Shown here: one piece after another, positions 9,095 through 17,963 of the stretch
Layout: every line of letters begins with the position of its first letter
Numbering within the stretch: position 1 is the stretch's first letter
Origin: Chitinophagales bacterium
Lineage (GTDB): Bacteria > Bacteroidota > Bacteroidia > Chitinophagales > UBA2359
Length of the DNA stretch: 37,335 nucleotides
NCBI GenBank assembly: GCA_020630635.1
Contig: JAHDBB010000006.1
Location: forward strand, 1-37,335
Direction of reading: 5' to 3'
Translations under genes and position numbers: made by a program
Notes under the pieces: generated by a model
What the model was told of the DNA's origin: nothing
Database searches by the model: none
Seen by the model: the letters and a program-made list of their open reading frames with translations, nothing else

Positions 9095-12000
9095 CTACTT
9101 CAAAGTTCGCTTAATTTCAATCTCTTCATATCCTTCTATCACATCACCCACTTTGATGTCGTTATAGTTCTTGATATTCAAACCACATTCCAAACCAGAC
9201 CCTACTTCTTTGGCATCATCTTTAAAGCGTTTTAAAGAAGCCAATTCACCCGTATATTTCACGATACCATCTCGGATCAATCTGATCTTGGTATTACGGC
9301 TGATCTTACCATCTTGTACCAAACATCCTGCAATCGTTCCAACCTTACTAATTTTGAAGACATTTTTGACTTCTACATTGCAAACGATCTTTTCTTCGAT
9401 AGTCGGTTCCAACATTCCCTCCATAGCGGCCTTGATCTCTTCGATGGCATCATAAATGATAGAGTACAATCGAATATCAATGTCTTCTTTTTCCGCCAAT
9501 TGACGAGCTTGGATCGAAGGACGTACTTGGAAACCAATGATGATGGCATCAGAAGCAGTTGCTAAAAGTACATCTGATTCTGAAATTTGTCCAACAGACT
9601 TGTGAATCACATTGATTTGAATCTCTTCGGTAGAAAGTTTGAGTAAAGAATCTGCCAATGCCTCCACAGAGCCATCCACATCCCCTTTAACGATCAAGTT
9701 AAGCTCTTTAAAGTTGGCAAGTGCCAAACGTCTTCCAATCTCGTCCAAAGTGATATGCTTCTTGGTACGACGACCTTGCTCTCTCATAATCTGCTCTCGT
9801 CTCAATGCTAGTTCTTTAGCCTCTTGTTCTGATTCATAGACTTTAAACTTCTCCCCTGCTTGTGGTGCGCCATTGAGTCCCAAGACCAATACAGGAGTTG
9901 AAGGTCCTGCTTCTTTTACCCTTGTTCCTCTTTCATCAAACATGGCTTTTACTTTTCCATAATTGGAACCTGCTACGACCATATCACCAATTTTGAGCGT
10001 TCCATGTTGGACTAATACTGTAGAAACATAGCCTCGTCCTTTATCCAAAGAAGCTTCTATCACAGATCCTCCTGCACTACGACCAGGATTGGCTTTTAGC
10101 TGCAACATTTCAGCTTCCAACAAGATTTTCTCAAGTAACGTATCTATGTTTTTACCAAACTTAGCAGAAATATCTTCTGATTGATATTCACCTCCCCAGT
10201 CTTCCACTAACAAGTTCATCCCTGCTAATTGTTCTTTAATTCTTTCAGAATTGGCATTGGGACGATCCATTTTATTGAAAGCAAAGATAATGGGTACACC
10301 TGCTGCTTGTGCGTGGCTGATGGCTTCTTTGGTTTGAGGCATGACTGCGTCATCCGCTGCAATCACGATAACTGCAATGTCGGTTACTTTAGCCCCTCTT
10401 GCTCTCATCGCAGTAAAGGCTTCGTGACCAGGTGTATCAAGGAAAGTAATATTTCGACCACTTTCGGTAGTCACTTCATAAGCACCAATGTGCTGTGTAA
10501 TTCCTCCGACCTCACCTGCGATAACGTTGGCACTTCGTATATAATCCAGCAAAGAAGTTTTACCATGATCGACGTGTCCCATAATCGTGACAATAGGAGC
10601 ACGTTCTTCCAAATCTTTAGGATCATCTATAATCTCTTCCTCTTCTTCTTCATCAGATACACTGATAAACTGGACTTTGAAACCAAACTCATCTGCTACT
10701 AAGTCGATGATTTCAGCATCTAATCGCTGATTGATAGATACAACTGTACCAACTTGGAAACAAGCTTGGATGACAGAAGTAGGAGAGACATCCATTAGAC
10801 TGGCTAGCTCACTTACTGTGATAAACTCCGTAACTTGTAAGATTTTGCTTTCTTCTGCTGCTTTCGCATTTCTTGCAGCCTCTCTTTCAGCAGCAGCAGC
10901 TCTTTTATCCTTCCTATTTCTAGCTCGGTTGCTCTTTTTAGTTCCACCTGCCAGTTTGGCCATAGTAGCCTTGATTTTTTCCTGAATTTCTTTTTCAGAA
11001 ACCTCATTGGTCTTATTGGCTGTTGCTGGACGATTGGATCGTCTTCTATTATTGCGATTTCCTGAGTTGTTACGGTTTCCAGAATTATTGCGATTTCCTG
11101 AGTTGTTACGGTTTCCTGTATTAGTACGATTTCCAGAATTGTTACGGTTTCCTGTATTGGTACGGTTTCCAGAATTGTTGCGGTTTCCTGTATTATTGCG
11201 GTTTCCAGAATTGTTACGATTTCCTGTGTTGCTACCTTCTCTGTTGGTATTGTTTCCAACATTTGCTTTTTTGGTAGTCGTTCGCTTAATACGAGTTCGC
11301 TTTTTCTTTTTGTCTTTTTTGCTAGTTTCTACAGGAAGCTCTATTTTTCCAAGTACTTTAGGTCCCTCTAAAATAGGGACAACTCTTTTGTGAACCTCTA
11401 CTTCAGTAGGTTCTTCTACAGTAGGTTTTGAGATAGTTTTAGGGATATTATCGGTTTGAGTAATAGGTTGTTTTTTGGGCTCTTTAGCTTGACTTACCTC
11501 TTTTTTAGGTTTTGTTGTTTTGTCAGCTATAGGTTTACGTTCTTTTCCTTTCTTATTATTACCTTCTTGTTTGCGTTCATTTCTTTGAGGTCCCTTATCC
11601 TTCGGTTTTGATTTTCCTTTAGATCTAGGTGGCTTAGAGTCTGTATTTTTAGGTTTGGGCTTTTTAGTTTGAATACTATCTATGTCAATCTTGCCAATTA
11701 CTTTAGGACCTCTTAATTCATCAGGTTTTTCCTCTTGTACTTTAGGAGCTTCTGCCTTTGCAACAGGAGTTGGCTTTTCTTCAACAACAGGAGGTGTAGG
11801 AGGCGGTGGTATTTGTACCTTCTCTTCCTGCACTTTTTTATCTTCGGCTACAATATCTTTCTTTATTGTAGGCGTTTCTTGTTTCTCTTCTACTACATTT
11901 TCCTCCTTAGAAGTTACTGGTGAAGTTTTTATCTCTACTGTTTCTTCCTTGGTTTTAGCCTCTATCTCCTCAACAACTGGAGGAGTTGGGGTTTCAACTT

Positions 12001-12457
12001 TAGGAATAGGTTTTTCTTCAACTGGTTCAGGCTTTTTTTCTTCTTGAACCACCACTACCTTTTCTTCTTCTTTTACATCAGGAACCACTTCTACTTTTTC
12101 TTCTGCAACTGGTGGTTGAGATTCCACAACAGGTTCTTCTTTTTCTGCTTTAACAACAGTTGGTTCTTGGACAGGAAGCTTATTTTTGGCTTTAACAACC
12201 ACGTCTCCTTCCTCGTCTAGTTCGATACGGTCTCTCTTTTTTTGACCGATAGTTACTTGTTTTGCCCTCTCTTTTAGGGCAATCTCAGAGCTAAAATCTT
12301 TTTTCAAAACAGCATACATCTCCCCTGTAAGCTTAGTGGTGGGTTTAGCTTCCACCTCAAAGCCTTTCTTACGAAGATGTTCTGCAATTGTATCAATACC
12401 AAGATTGATTTCTTTGGCTACCTTAGCCATTCGTGTTCCCTTTGTAACTTCTGGCAT
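9095..12457 (-). CDS. infB: Translation initiation factor IF-2
   Basis: IF-2 is the GTPase that brings fMet-tRNA to the small subunit and promotes subunit joining. An IF2N-like helical domain occupies residues 1 to about 60. It is followed by a linker of over 500 residues: alternating acidic, Pro/Val/Glu and Lys-rich stretches, then ten six-residue [12 protein letters not shown] repeats at about 409-470. The G domain starts with GHVDHGKT at 627-634, followed by [20 protein letters not shown] and SAKFG. The beta-barrel and C-terminal fMet-binding domains complete the chain. At 1120 residues it is longer than the E. coli protein (890), all of the excess being linker. The ATG at 12457 puts [14 protein letters not shown] at the usual place. 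It is the last gene of the operon, 315 bases after nusA. Confidence 0.97.
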   Translation of the reverse strand: MPEVTKGTRMAKVAKEINLGIDTIAEHLRKKGFEVEAKPTTKLTGEMYAVLKKDFSSEIALKERAKQVTIGQKKRDRIELDEEGDVVVKAKNKLPVQEPTVVKAEKEEPVVESQPPVAEEKVEVVPDVKEEEKVVVVQEEKKPEPVEEKPIPKVETPTPPVVEEIEAKTKEETVEIKTSPVTSKEENVVEEKQETPTIKKDIVAEDKKVQEEKVQIPPPPTPPVVEEKPTPVAKAEAPKVQEEKPDELRGPKVIGKIDIDSIQTKKPKPKNTDSKPPRSKGKSKPKDKGPQRNERKQEGNNKKGKERKPIADKTTKPKKEVSQAKEPKKQPITQTDNIPKTISKPTVEEPTEVEVHKRVVPILEGPKVLGKIELPVETSKKDKKKKRTRIKRTTTKKANVGNNTNREGSNTGNRNNSGNRNNTGNRNNSGNRTNTGNRNNSGNRTNTGNRNNSGNRNNSGNRNNSGNRNNRRRSNRPATANKTNEVSEKEIQEKIKATMAKLAGGTKKSNRARNRKDKRAAAAEREAARNAKAAEESKILQVTEFITVSELASLMDVSPTSVIQACFQVGTVVSINQRLDAEIIDLVADEFGFKVQFISVSDEEEEEEIIDDPKDLEERAPIVTIMGHVDHGKTSLLDYIRSANVIAGEVGGITQHIGAYEVTTESGRNITFLDTPGHEAFTAMRARGAKVTDIAVIVIAADDAVMPQTKEAISHAQAAGVPIIFAFNKMDRPNANSERIKEQLAGMNLLVEDWGGEYQSEDISAKFGKNIDTLLEKILLEAEMLQLKANPGRSAGGSVIEASLDKGRGYVSTVLVQHGTLKIGDMVVAGSNYGKVKAMFDERGTRVKEAGPSTPVLVLGLNGAPQAGEKFKVYESEQEAKELALRREQIMREQGRRTKKHITLDEIGRRLALANFKELNLIVKGDVDGSVEALADSLLKLSTEEIQINVIHKSVGQISESDVLLATASDAIIIGFQVRPSIQARQLAEKEDIDIRLYSIIYDAIEEIKAAMEGMLEPTIEEKIVCNVEVKNVFKISKVGTIAGCLVQDGKISRNTKIRLIRDGIVKYTGELASLKRFKDDAKEVGSGLECGLNIKNYNDIKVGDVIEGYEEIEIKRTLK
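11051..11231 (-). repeat. 18-base tandem repeats inside infB
   Basis: Ten units of 18 bases encode N-[ST]-G-N-R-[NT]. Units differ mainly at two positions: AAC/ACC, and TCA or TCT against ACA. In the antisense frame they read as RFPELL repeats, which is an artefact. The tract lies in the disordered linker before the G domain and could change length by slippage without breaking the frame. Confidence 0.85.
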
Positions 12458-12593
12458 TTAATATTTTATGGTTTCAACAACTTATGAAGTTAAGCAATAC
12501 AACTATCACGTTGCGAAGTATTTGTATTACTTGCTCACTTATATGAAATATTATTTAATAAAAATGTAATTACTTAACCCTTAGAGGTTGTTC

Positions 12594-12627
12594 TAAATAT
12601 ATATAGTAACAAAAATTTGACAAAAAA
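12594..12627 (-). promoter_or_regulatory. Candidate internal promoter for infB
   Basis: On the minus strand, TTTTTTG (12621-12627) and TATATTTA (12594-12601) are 19 bases apart, close to the Bacteroidota TTTG/TAnnTTTG pattern with one mismatch at the last -7 base. It lies in the 315-base gap between nusA and infB and would give a leader of about 130 bases. The rest of the gap is AT-rich, with no gene seen. Confidence 0.45.
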
Positions 12628-12772
12628 TCAAGATTTTGTTTTGATGTGCCATAATAATTTGTAATCACTATATGATTACTGGTACATATTTCTATCAAAA
12701 TTAGCGAACAATGTACTATTGTACTTTCATTTAATTTTGACAGAAAATAAAAAACGTAGATTTATTTTTAAA

Positions 12773-14560
12773 CTATTCTTCTTCTTTGATAGCATCCTCA
12801 TCATCTGTATCTGTTGTATCTTCAGAGACTATATCTTTAGGTTCTTCTTCTTTGATAACATCCTTATCATCTGCCTCTGTATTCTCAGAAGCTATATCTT
12901 TAGGCTGTTCTTCTTCTTTGATAGCATCCTTATCATCTGTCTCTGTTGTATTTTCAGAAGCTATATCTTTAGGTGTTTCTTCTGTGGAAGACGCTGCTAC
13001 ATTTTCAGGTTCTTTTGTTCCTTCGGCTGTATCCTCACTTTTATCTGTTGTACCTTCAGGAGCTATATCTTGCGTTTTTTCTACCGTTGAAGATGCTACT
13101 ACGTTTTCAGCTTTTTCTTCAGCTACCTCCTCTGTATCTGTTGCACTTTCAGAAGTTATATCTTTAGGCATTTCTTCAGAAGAAGCTATTGCATTTTTAG
13201 GTTCTTTTTCTTCAGGTTTACCGTCTACTGCTTCAGCAGTTTTAGCTTGTGTGGGTTTGTCTTCTTTTTTAGCAGTTGATTGAGACTTAGATTGACCATC
13301 CTCTTCTGTCTCAAATTCTTCTTTAAGTACTTTAATAACAAAATCAACCGTTTCTTCCTCTAAATCAGAACGTCTGATGATTTCATTTCTTTCAAGATTG
13401 AGTACACTTCGAGCTGTATCCAGACCAATACTTTTCAATACTCCAATCACCCACTCATCAATTTCATCTGTAAACTCTTCTAATAAAATATCGTCTTCCT
13501 CTTCAATCTCATCTATATCTCTATAGACATCAATTGTATAACCCGTCATCTTACTAGCTAAATTAATGTTGACTCCTTTTTTACCAATAGCCTTAGAAAC
13601 TTCTTCAGGATCAAGGTAAACCGAGACTCTTTTCTCATCCTCGTCAATATCCATTGAGTTGATTCTAGCAGGTGTTAGACAACGACGGATAAAGAGTGGC
13701 ATATTGGCAGTATAGTTGATAATGTCTATATTTTCGTTTTTCAACTCTCTTACTATACCGTGTATTCTAGAACCTTTCATTCCTACACATGCACCAACGG
13801 GATCTATTCTTTCATCGTATGATTCTACAGCAACTTTGGCTCTTTCACCTGGTTGTCGTACAATTCTCTTAATGACAATTAAGCCATCAAAAATCTCAGG
13901 AACTTCTAATTCTAATAATTTTGCTAGGAAATTATTATCTGTACGAGAAAGTCGAATAATAGGACTATTGTTTCTTAAGTCTACTTCTTTGACAATGGCA
14001 CGTACGCTATCTCCTTTTTTGAAGAAATCACTTCTAATCATTTCATTTCGAGGCAAAATTAACTCATTGCTTTCATCGTCTAGAACTAATATTTCCCTTT
14101 TCCAAATCTGATAAACCTCTCCATTGATGATTTCTCCTACCCTATCACTATATTTTTTGTACAGCTCATCTTTTTCCAACTCCATAATCTTGGAGATGAG
14201 TGTTTGCCGAGCAGCTAGAATGGATCTTCTGCCAAATTCAATTATCTTTATTTCTTCATAGAGTTCTTCTCCTACTTCATAATCCTTTTCTATAGTTAAT
14301 GCTTTAGTAATTCCGACTTGCTGAGTTGGATCAAATACCTGTGTATCTTCTACAATCTCTCTTCTTCGCCATATTTCAAGGTCTCCCTTGTCGGTATTAA
14401 CAATAATGTCAAAGTTGTCGTCGGTTCCGTACTTTTTCTTTAAGAGTGTTTTAAAAACATCTTCTAGCACCTTCATCATAGTAGGTCTATTAATGTTTTT
14501 AAACTCTTTAAACTCTGAAAAAGATTCAACTAAATTTAAATTACTAACTCTTCTTGCCAT
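12773..14560 (-). CDS. nusA: Transcription termination/antitermination factor NusA with a long acidic tail
   Basis: NusA binds RNA polymerase and nascent RNA, controlling pausing, termination and antitermination. Residues 1 to about 125 are the polymerase-binding N-domain. The S1 domain follows (about 130-200), then two KH domains marked by GMKGSRI and GKKGVNI. A short region ends near residue 425. The remaining 170 residues are an acidic tail rich in Glu, Asp, Thr and Ser, ending in three near-identical 22-24-residue repeats built on PKDIASENT...DDKDAIKEEE. Most relatives stop near 410-420 residues, so the tail is unusual. The gene lies between rimP and infB, the conserved order. The ATG at 14560 gives the expected N-domain. 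Confidence 0.95.
   Translation of the reverse strand: MARRVSNLNLVESFSEFKEFKNINRPTMMKVLEDVFKTLLKKKYGTDDNFDIIVNTDKGDLEIWRRREIVEDTQVFDPTQQVGITKALTIEKDYEVGEELYEEIKIIEFGRRSILAARQTLISKIMELEKDELYKKYSDRVGEIINGEVYQIWKREILVLDDESNELILPRNEMIRSDFFKKGDSVRAIVKEVDLRNNSPIIRLSRTDNNFLAKLLELEVPEIFDGLIVIKRIVRQPGERAKVAVESYDERIDPVGACVGMKGSRIHGIVRELKNENIDIINYTANMPLFIRRCLTPARINSMDIDEDEKRVSVYLDPEEVSKAIGKKGVNINLASKMTGYTIDVYRDIDEIEEEDDILLEEFTDEIDEWVIGVLKSIGLDTARSVLNLERNEIIRRSDLEEETVDFVIKVLKEEFETEEDGQSKSQSTAKKEDKPTQAKTAEAVDGKPEEKEPKNAIASSEEMPKDITSESATDTEEVAEEKAENVVASSTVEKTQDIAPEGTTDKSEDTAEGTKEPENVAASSTEETPKDIASENTTETDDKDAIKEEEQPKDIASENTEADDKDVIKEEEPKDIVSEDTTDTDDEDAIKEEE
12776..12976 (-). repeat. Tandem repeats encoding the NusA C-terminal tail
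   Basis: Three units of about 66-72 bases encode the PKDIASENT...AIKEEE blocks at residues about 528-595. Nucleotide identity between units is high: TTCTTTGATAGCATCC or a near match recurs three times on the plus strand. This points to recent duplication. Weaker copies of the same pattern lie upstream in the tail. Confidence 0.8.
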
Positions 14561-14660
14561 TGATTCTAGTTTTACTAGCTCAAGATTTAATATTTTGAAA
14601 TAAAAATTACTATTAAGGGAAAGTCCCTTATGTACTAACTGTATTTGGTACTAAAAAGGT

Positions 14661-15128
14661 TCAAAATGTAATTTTTTTCTTTACACTTTTTATTTCTTCA
14701 AACTGTACTTGATGAAGAATTTGTTGTGGAATTTTTCCTTTTTTCTTTGGAATATGTTCTTCTATCTCAAAAGTTTGTTCTTCTACTTTTTTTAATATCC
14801 CCTCTATTTTTGTGCCATCTTTAAACAATACCTCAACATTTCGTCCTAAGTTTTTTTGATATTGTTTAAATACTTTGAAAGGATTGGACATTCCTGGTGA
14901 AGAAACTTCTAAAACATATTTTTCATTCACCAAGCCCTCTTCTTCTAAGATTGTTTCTAACTGGCGACTTAAACTGACACAGACTTGTAAATCAACATTT
15001 TTTGACATCTCATCTACAAATACCTGAATCTTTTGTTTGGGACTCACCTTTATATCTACTAAAAAACAGTCTGTTCCCTCAAAATGTGTCTCTACCACAT
15101 TTTTTATTCTAGATTTTATTGCCTCCAT
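14661..15128 (-). CDS. rimP: Ribosome maturation factor RimP
   Basis: RimP assists assembly of the 30S subunit, acting early around protein S12. The 155 residues show the usual two domains: an N-terminal alpha/beta domain with VDIKVSPKQKIQVFVD and the family signature YVLEVSSPGM near residue 65, then an Sm-like C-terminal barrel (NVEVLFKDGTKIEG). It is the first gene of rimP-nusA-infB, with 100 bases to nusA. The leader holds two inverted repeats (15142-15189) and a promoter-like box. Confidence 0.93.
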   Translation of the reverse strand: MEAIKSRIKNVVETHFEGTDCFLVDIKVSPKQKIQVFVDEMSKNVDLQVCVSLSRQLETILEEEGLVNEKYVLEVSSPGMSNPFKVFKQYQKNLGRNVEVLFKDGTKIEGILKKVEEQTFEIEEHIPKKKGKIPQQILHQVQFEEIKSVKKKITF

Positions 15129-15141
15129 AGTGTTTAAGCTC

Positions 15142-15156
15142 GTTCATTGAATGAAC
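15142..15156. promoter_or_regulatory. Perfect palindrome in the rimP leader
   Basis: GTTCATT and AATGAAC flank a single G, 14 bases before the rimP start codon. The symmetry suits a dimeric DNA-binding protein, or a small RNA hairpin with a three-base loop. It is the inner of two adjacent inverted repeats. Confidence 0.5.
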
Positions 15157-15165
15157 TCCAATAAA

Positions 15166-15189
15166 ATAGGGGACATAAGCGTCCCCTAT
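15166..15189 (-). promoter_or_regulatory. Nine-base-pair hairpin in the rimP leader
   Basis: ATAGGGGAC and GTCCCCTAT are perfectly complementary around a six-base loop. It lies between the promoter-like box at 15201-15208 and the rimP start. Its T-rich 3' side on the minus strand (TTTTATTGG) is weak for a terminator, but an attenuator is possible. Confidence 0.6.
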
Positions 15190-15200
15190 GAAATTTGCTG

Positions 15201-15208
15201 CAAATATA
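15201..15208 (-). promoter_or_regulatory. Candidate -7 box for rimP-nusA-infB
   Basis: On the minus strand TATATTTG matches TAnnTTTG exactly. The nearest upstream TTTG is only 14 bases away, shorter than the usual 17-19, so the -33 part is uncertain. Transcription from here would include both hairpins in the leader. Confidence 0.45.
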
Positions 15209-15229
15209 CAAATATTCTTGTACAAATAA

Positions 15230-15600
15230 AAATTATATTTTTGAGTTTGTGGTAAGATTTCGCTTATAACTTCTTTGATTTTACCTAAAAAGTCTCCTTA
15301 ATCACTTTTATGCTTAGGGATCATTTGACGGGGCTTACACAAAGAAAACACTTAAACCACTGTTTATCAATTAATTACAGCTTTACAAAGTAAAAAACCA
15401 GCTAACATTCCTTAAAAATTGTACTTTATTTCTTTGTTTACCTATTTTATATTTGTTCTTATATAATTGTTGCTGGAGACTTGTGGCTTCCATAATTTGT
15501 AAATGAAAATTGTATTAATATTCCAACTTATGTTTATTTTTTACGTTTAGGTTAGAAGGAGTTTTAATAAAATCTAAAGGGATTGTGGCACTAGCAAGCA
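15230..15600. other. Non-coding stretch between the divergent rimP and T9SS cargo genes
   Basis: The stretch is AT-rich, with no open frame of interest, no tRNA-like fold and no strong repeat that I can see. It separates the rimP promoter region from R element copy 4. Confidence 0.5.
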
Positions 15601-15603
15601 TGG

Positions 15604-15759
15604 ATCAGTCACTATATGTTCTGCCCTTTCCTAAATAGCCCCGATAGTAGTGGTATGCTAAACGCAGCGTTGGCTAAAAGAATTTGCGAGGCTTTTAGCA
15701 TAAGAACGGATAGCGGGACTTGCTGTGACGATGGAAGAAAAGCCGTTCGCTCCTAAAAA
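15604..15759 (-). repeat. Structured intergenic element R, copy 4 (inverted)
   Basis: AGCCCCGATAG begins at 15637 and AAGAACGGATAGCGGGACT ends at 15720. The distal arm is ATGCTAAA/TTTAGCAT, and the loop holds the recurrent GCGTTGGCTA. The tail ends in TTCGCTCCTAAAAAT. It lies between divergent genes, about 60 bases upstream of the promoter-like boxes of the cargo gene. Confidence 0.85.
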
Positions 15760-15822
15760 TAATTAGAGATCAATAGTACTTGCATTTTTACATTTCTTCA
15801 TTATATAAATAGAAGAGGTGCT

Positions 15823-15906
15823 TACTTTTGTATAGAAGATGGCATTAACTATTGAAAAGAGTTGAGAAACTTGATTTTTTGATAAAATTTAACTAATATA
15901 CATTTT
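15823..15906 (+). promoter_or_regulatory. Two candidate promoters for the T9SS cargo gene
   Basis: TACTTTTG at 15823-15830 matches the -7 motif exactly but lacks a clear -33. TTG at 15879-15881 and TACATTTT at 15899-15906 are 17 bases apart and fit both boxes with one mismatch. The second would start transcription only a few bases before the ATG, so the first may be the better choice despite its missing -33. Confidence 0.4.
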
Positions 15907-15919
15907 AAACATTAAGACC

Positions 15920-16819
15920 ATGAAAAGATTACTTTCGACTTTTATTTTACTACTTGGTGTAGGACTTTTTGTGAATGCTCAATCTGTGAATGTACAGTTT
16001 ACAGAAAATACTGCTAGTTCCAACTGTGAGGCTAACTTATATTGTGTGGATGTACAGCTTAATATTTCTGATGCAGATGCTCAAGTAATGGGTAATGCTT
16101 CCGTTCGATTTAGTTATGATCCTGAAGTTTTGAGCTTCTCTGGTAGAACAGGAGAAATTACAAAAGGTAGCTATACTTCCAAAAATTTTGACCCTGCTAC
16201 AAGCTGTTCTAGCTTGAGTCCCTATGCTCCACATAGTTTTGATGGATTGATTCCTGGAGATTTCTTAATTTCTACCTTATTGACCAGTCCTTATGTATCT
16301 GGTGCTGATTGTACTTCTAAATTGTCTGATGAATGGACGACTTTATCGACTATTTGCTTTGAAGTATTGGATAATAATCAATCTCCTAAGCTTAAAGTGA
16401 CTGGAACTCAAAATGGTCATGTTACCAACTTAGCTGGTTCTAACTTTAATGATGCATCTAATGAGCCTTCTAATAAATTCTTGAATGGTTCATTTGAAGG
16501 ATTAAGTACTTCATTCAGTGATGTTTGTGAAGTTTCTTCTAATACGACTAACTTGGTTGGTAACGGCTGGCAAATTGTTTCTTTACAGCCTGTTCCAGTA
16601 CAAGATAATATGACGTTGGAGCTTCAATTGACCAATGCTGCTGATGTGGACATTCAAATCTTTGATTTGTCTGGAAAATTGGTTCAGCAATTTACTCGTA
16701 AAGCAACAGCAGGTCTTAACCAAATGAGTTTGGATGCAAGTCAATATGCTCCTGGTGCTTATTTCTTATCTGTTAAGAAAGGCGATGAGTTACTTGCAAC
16801 AAAGTTTATTAAGAAATAA
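15920..16819 (+). CDS. Secreted protein with a type A T9SS C-terminal sorting domain
   Basis: The 299-residue product starts with a clear signal peptide (MKRLLSTFILLLGVGLFVNA, residues 1-20). Residues about 22-195 look like a cohesin- or adhesin-type beta-sandwich (LYCVDVQLNI, SVRFSYDPEVLSF). Six cysteines at 36, 42, 96, 131, 146 and 203 could form disulfides. Residues about 218-299 match the type A sorting signal: PVPVQDNMTLEL, VDIQIFDLSGKLV, then GAYFLSVKKGDELLATKFIKK at the end. That domain directs export through SprA and is normally cut off or replaced by a surface anchor. The cargo's own function is not recognisable. It is a single gene with its own terminator and candidate promoters. 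Confidence 0.88.
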   Translation: MKRLLSTFILLLGVGLFVNAQSVNVQFTENTASSNCEANLYCVDVQLNISDADAQVMGNASVRFSYDPEVLSFSGRTGEITKGSYTSKNFDPATSCSSLSPYAPHSFDGLIPGDFLISTLLTSPYVSGADCTSKLSDEWTTLSTICFEVLDNNQSPKLKVTGTQNGHVTNLAGSNFNDASNEPSNKFLNGSFEGLSTSFSDVCEVSSNTTNLVGNGWQIVSLQPVPVQDNMTLELQLTNAADVDIQIFDLSGKLVQQFTRKATAGLNQMSLDASQYAPGAYFLSVKKGDELLATKFIKK

Positions 16820-16840
16820 TTGATTTTGTTTTTGAAAAAT

Positions 16841-16877
16841 AAAAAAAGCCATTTCCGATTAGGAAATGGCTTTTTTT
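16841..16877 (+). terminator. Rho-independent terminator of the T9SS cargo gene
   Basis: Arms GCCATTTCC and GGAAATGGC around the loop GATTA are extended by seven A-T pairs, giving a 16-base perfect stem. It lies 22 bases after the stop codon. The same hairpin and loop recur at 17171-17203. With an A tract before and a T tract after, it may work in both directions. Confidence 0.92.
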
Positions 16878-16960
16878 ATTGCGATTCGGGGTTGAGCAAA
16901 TTCGTGAATTTGCTTTACGTTATTTGGGACGAAGTTTAGGTGCTTTGTTTTATTTTTTAT

Positions 16961-17098
16961 TTTTGGAGCGAAGGGTTGGGGGTGCTTCGTCGTAATGGAA
17001 AGTCCCGCTATCCATTCTTATTCGTGTGGCTAGGTTTTTCTAAGCCAACGCTTCTACACGAATACCATTTCTATCGGGGCTATTTTGAAAGGTCTCAA
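16961..17098 (+). repeat. Structured intergenic element R, copy 5 (forward)
   Basis: TTTTGGAGCGAAGGGTTGGG leads to CTTCGTCGTAATGG, AGTCCCGCTATCCATTCTT at 17001 and ACCATTTCTATCGGGGCT ending at 17081. The distal arm is TTCGTGTGG/CTACACGAA with one G-U pair. It sits between two identical terminators, in the gap between the convergent cargo gene and rplQ. Confidence 0.85.
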
Positions 17099-17170
17099 TG
17101 TTTTATTTTTTTGTATTTCTTAAGTTTTAGACTCATTTTACCAAAAGTATCAAAGACTCAAAAAAAATAA

Positions 17171-17203
17171 AAAAAGCCATTTCCGATTAGGAAATGGCTT
17201 TTT
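17171..17203 (-). terminator. Rho-independent terminator of the ribosomal operon
   Basis: The stem and GATTA loop are identical to the hairpin at 16841-16877: arms GCCATTTCC and GGAAATGGC plus five A-T pairs. On the minus strand it ends in a run of T and lies 22 bases after the rplQ stop codon, so it ends the 33-gene operon. Confidence 0.9.
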
Positions 17204-17225
17204 ATTTAATCTTTTCGAAAGGTTT

Positions 17226-17897
17226 TTATTCTTCGTCCTTTTTAGGTTCTTCTGCATCGTCAGCCTTTGGCTCTTCTGAAGTTGCTTCATCTACGACATC
17301 TTGTGCTTCTTCTTTTACTTCCTCTACCACATCAGTTGCCTCTTGTTTTACCTCCTCTACCGTTTCAGTGGCTTCTTGCTTTACTTCCTCTACTACATTT
17401 TGAGCTTCTTCTTTTACTTCTTCCGTTGCTGTTTCCGTAGTAGCTGCTGCTGCTTGAGCTTCATCTCCGCCTTTTTTCTTACGACGACGACTTCTTCTTG
17501 TTTTCTTCTTAGAAGGATCGTCTGTTTGAAGCATCAAGTCATTGTAATCAACTAGCTCGATGATACACATTTCTGCACCATCTCCTAATCGGAAGCCTGT
17601 CTTAATGATACGTGTATAACCGCCTGGTCTATTAGCAATTTTGTTAGAAATATCACCAAATAATTCTTTGATGGCTTCTTTGTTTTTAAGATAGCTAAAT
17701 ACGACTCTTCGGCTATGAGTTGTATCTGTTTTTGCTTTAGTCAAAAGTGGCTCAACATATTTTCTAAGTGCTTTTCCTTTGGCTAAAGTTGTTTTGATTC
17801 TTTTATGCTCAATTAAGGAACAAGCCATGTTTGCTAACATCGCTTTACGATGTGCTGTCTTTCTTTTAAGATGATTGAATTTTTTACCGTGTCGCAT
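17226..17897 (-). CDS. rplQ: 50S ribosomal protein L17 with a long acidic tail
   Basis: L17 is a large-subunit protein near the exit tunnel. Residues 1 to about 120 are the normal domain ([20 protein letters not shown], then [20 protein letters not shown]). A Lys/Arg-rich bridge ([15 protein letters not shown]) follows, then a tail with four 11-residue repeats at 161-204 of the pattern V-K-[EQ]-E-A-[QT]-x-[VT]-V-[ED]-E, and an acidic end. At 223 residues it is far longer than E. coli L17 (127). Such 11-residue repeats are known from amphipathic helices of LEA and apolipoprotein type; a role here is unknown. It is the last gene of the operon, 66 bases after rpoA. Confidence 0.95.
   Translation of the reverse strand: MRHGKKFNHLKRKTAHRKAMLANMACSLIEHKRIKTTLAKGKALRKYVEPLLTKAKTDTTHSRRVVFSYLKNKEAIKELFGDISNKIANRPGGYTRIIKTGFRLGDGAEMCIIELVDYNDLMLQTDDPSKKKTRRSRRRKKKGGDEAQAAAATTETATEEVKEEAQNVVEEVKQEATETVEEVKQEATDVVEEVKEEAQDVVDEATSEEPKADDAEEPKKDEE
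17286..17417 (-). repeat. 33-base tandem repeats in the rplQ tail
   Basis: Four units of 33 bases encode the 11-residue blocks [33 protein letters not shown] and [11 protein letters not shown]. The periodicity implies growth by unit duplication, and length changes in whole units keep the frame. Confidence 0.82.
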
Positions 17898-17963
17898 AGC
17901 TTTATCTAATTCGGTGACTTTGTAAGATTTGCTTACTTAGCCAGTTATTATAAAAAATGTTGC

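Noticed and set aside
10229-10702. Open frame of 157 codons opposite the IF-2 G domain
   Set aside because: It lies antisense to the conserved GTPase motifs and has no recognisable domain.
11007-11393. Plus-strand frame with RFPELL repeats
   Set aside because: It is the antisense reading of the 18-base repeats in infB; the sense frame is a clear IF-2.
16940-17170. Open frame of 76 codons on the plus strand
   Set aside because: It is again the translation of an R element (copy 5) between two terminators, with no family likeness.
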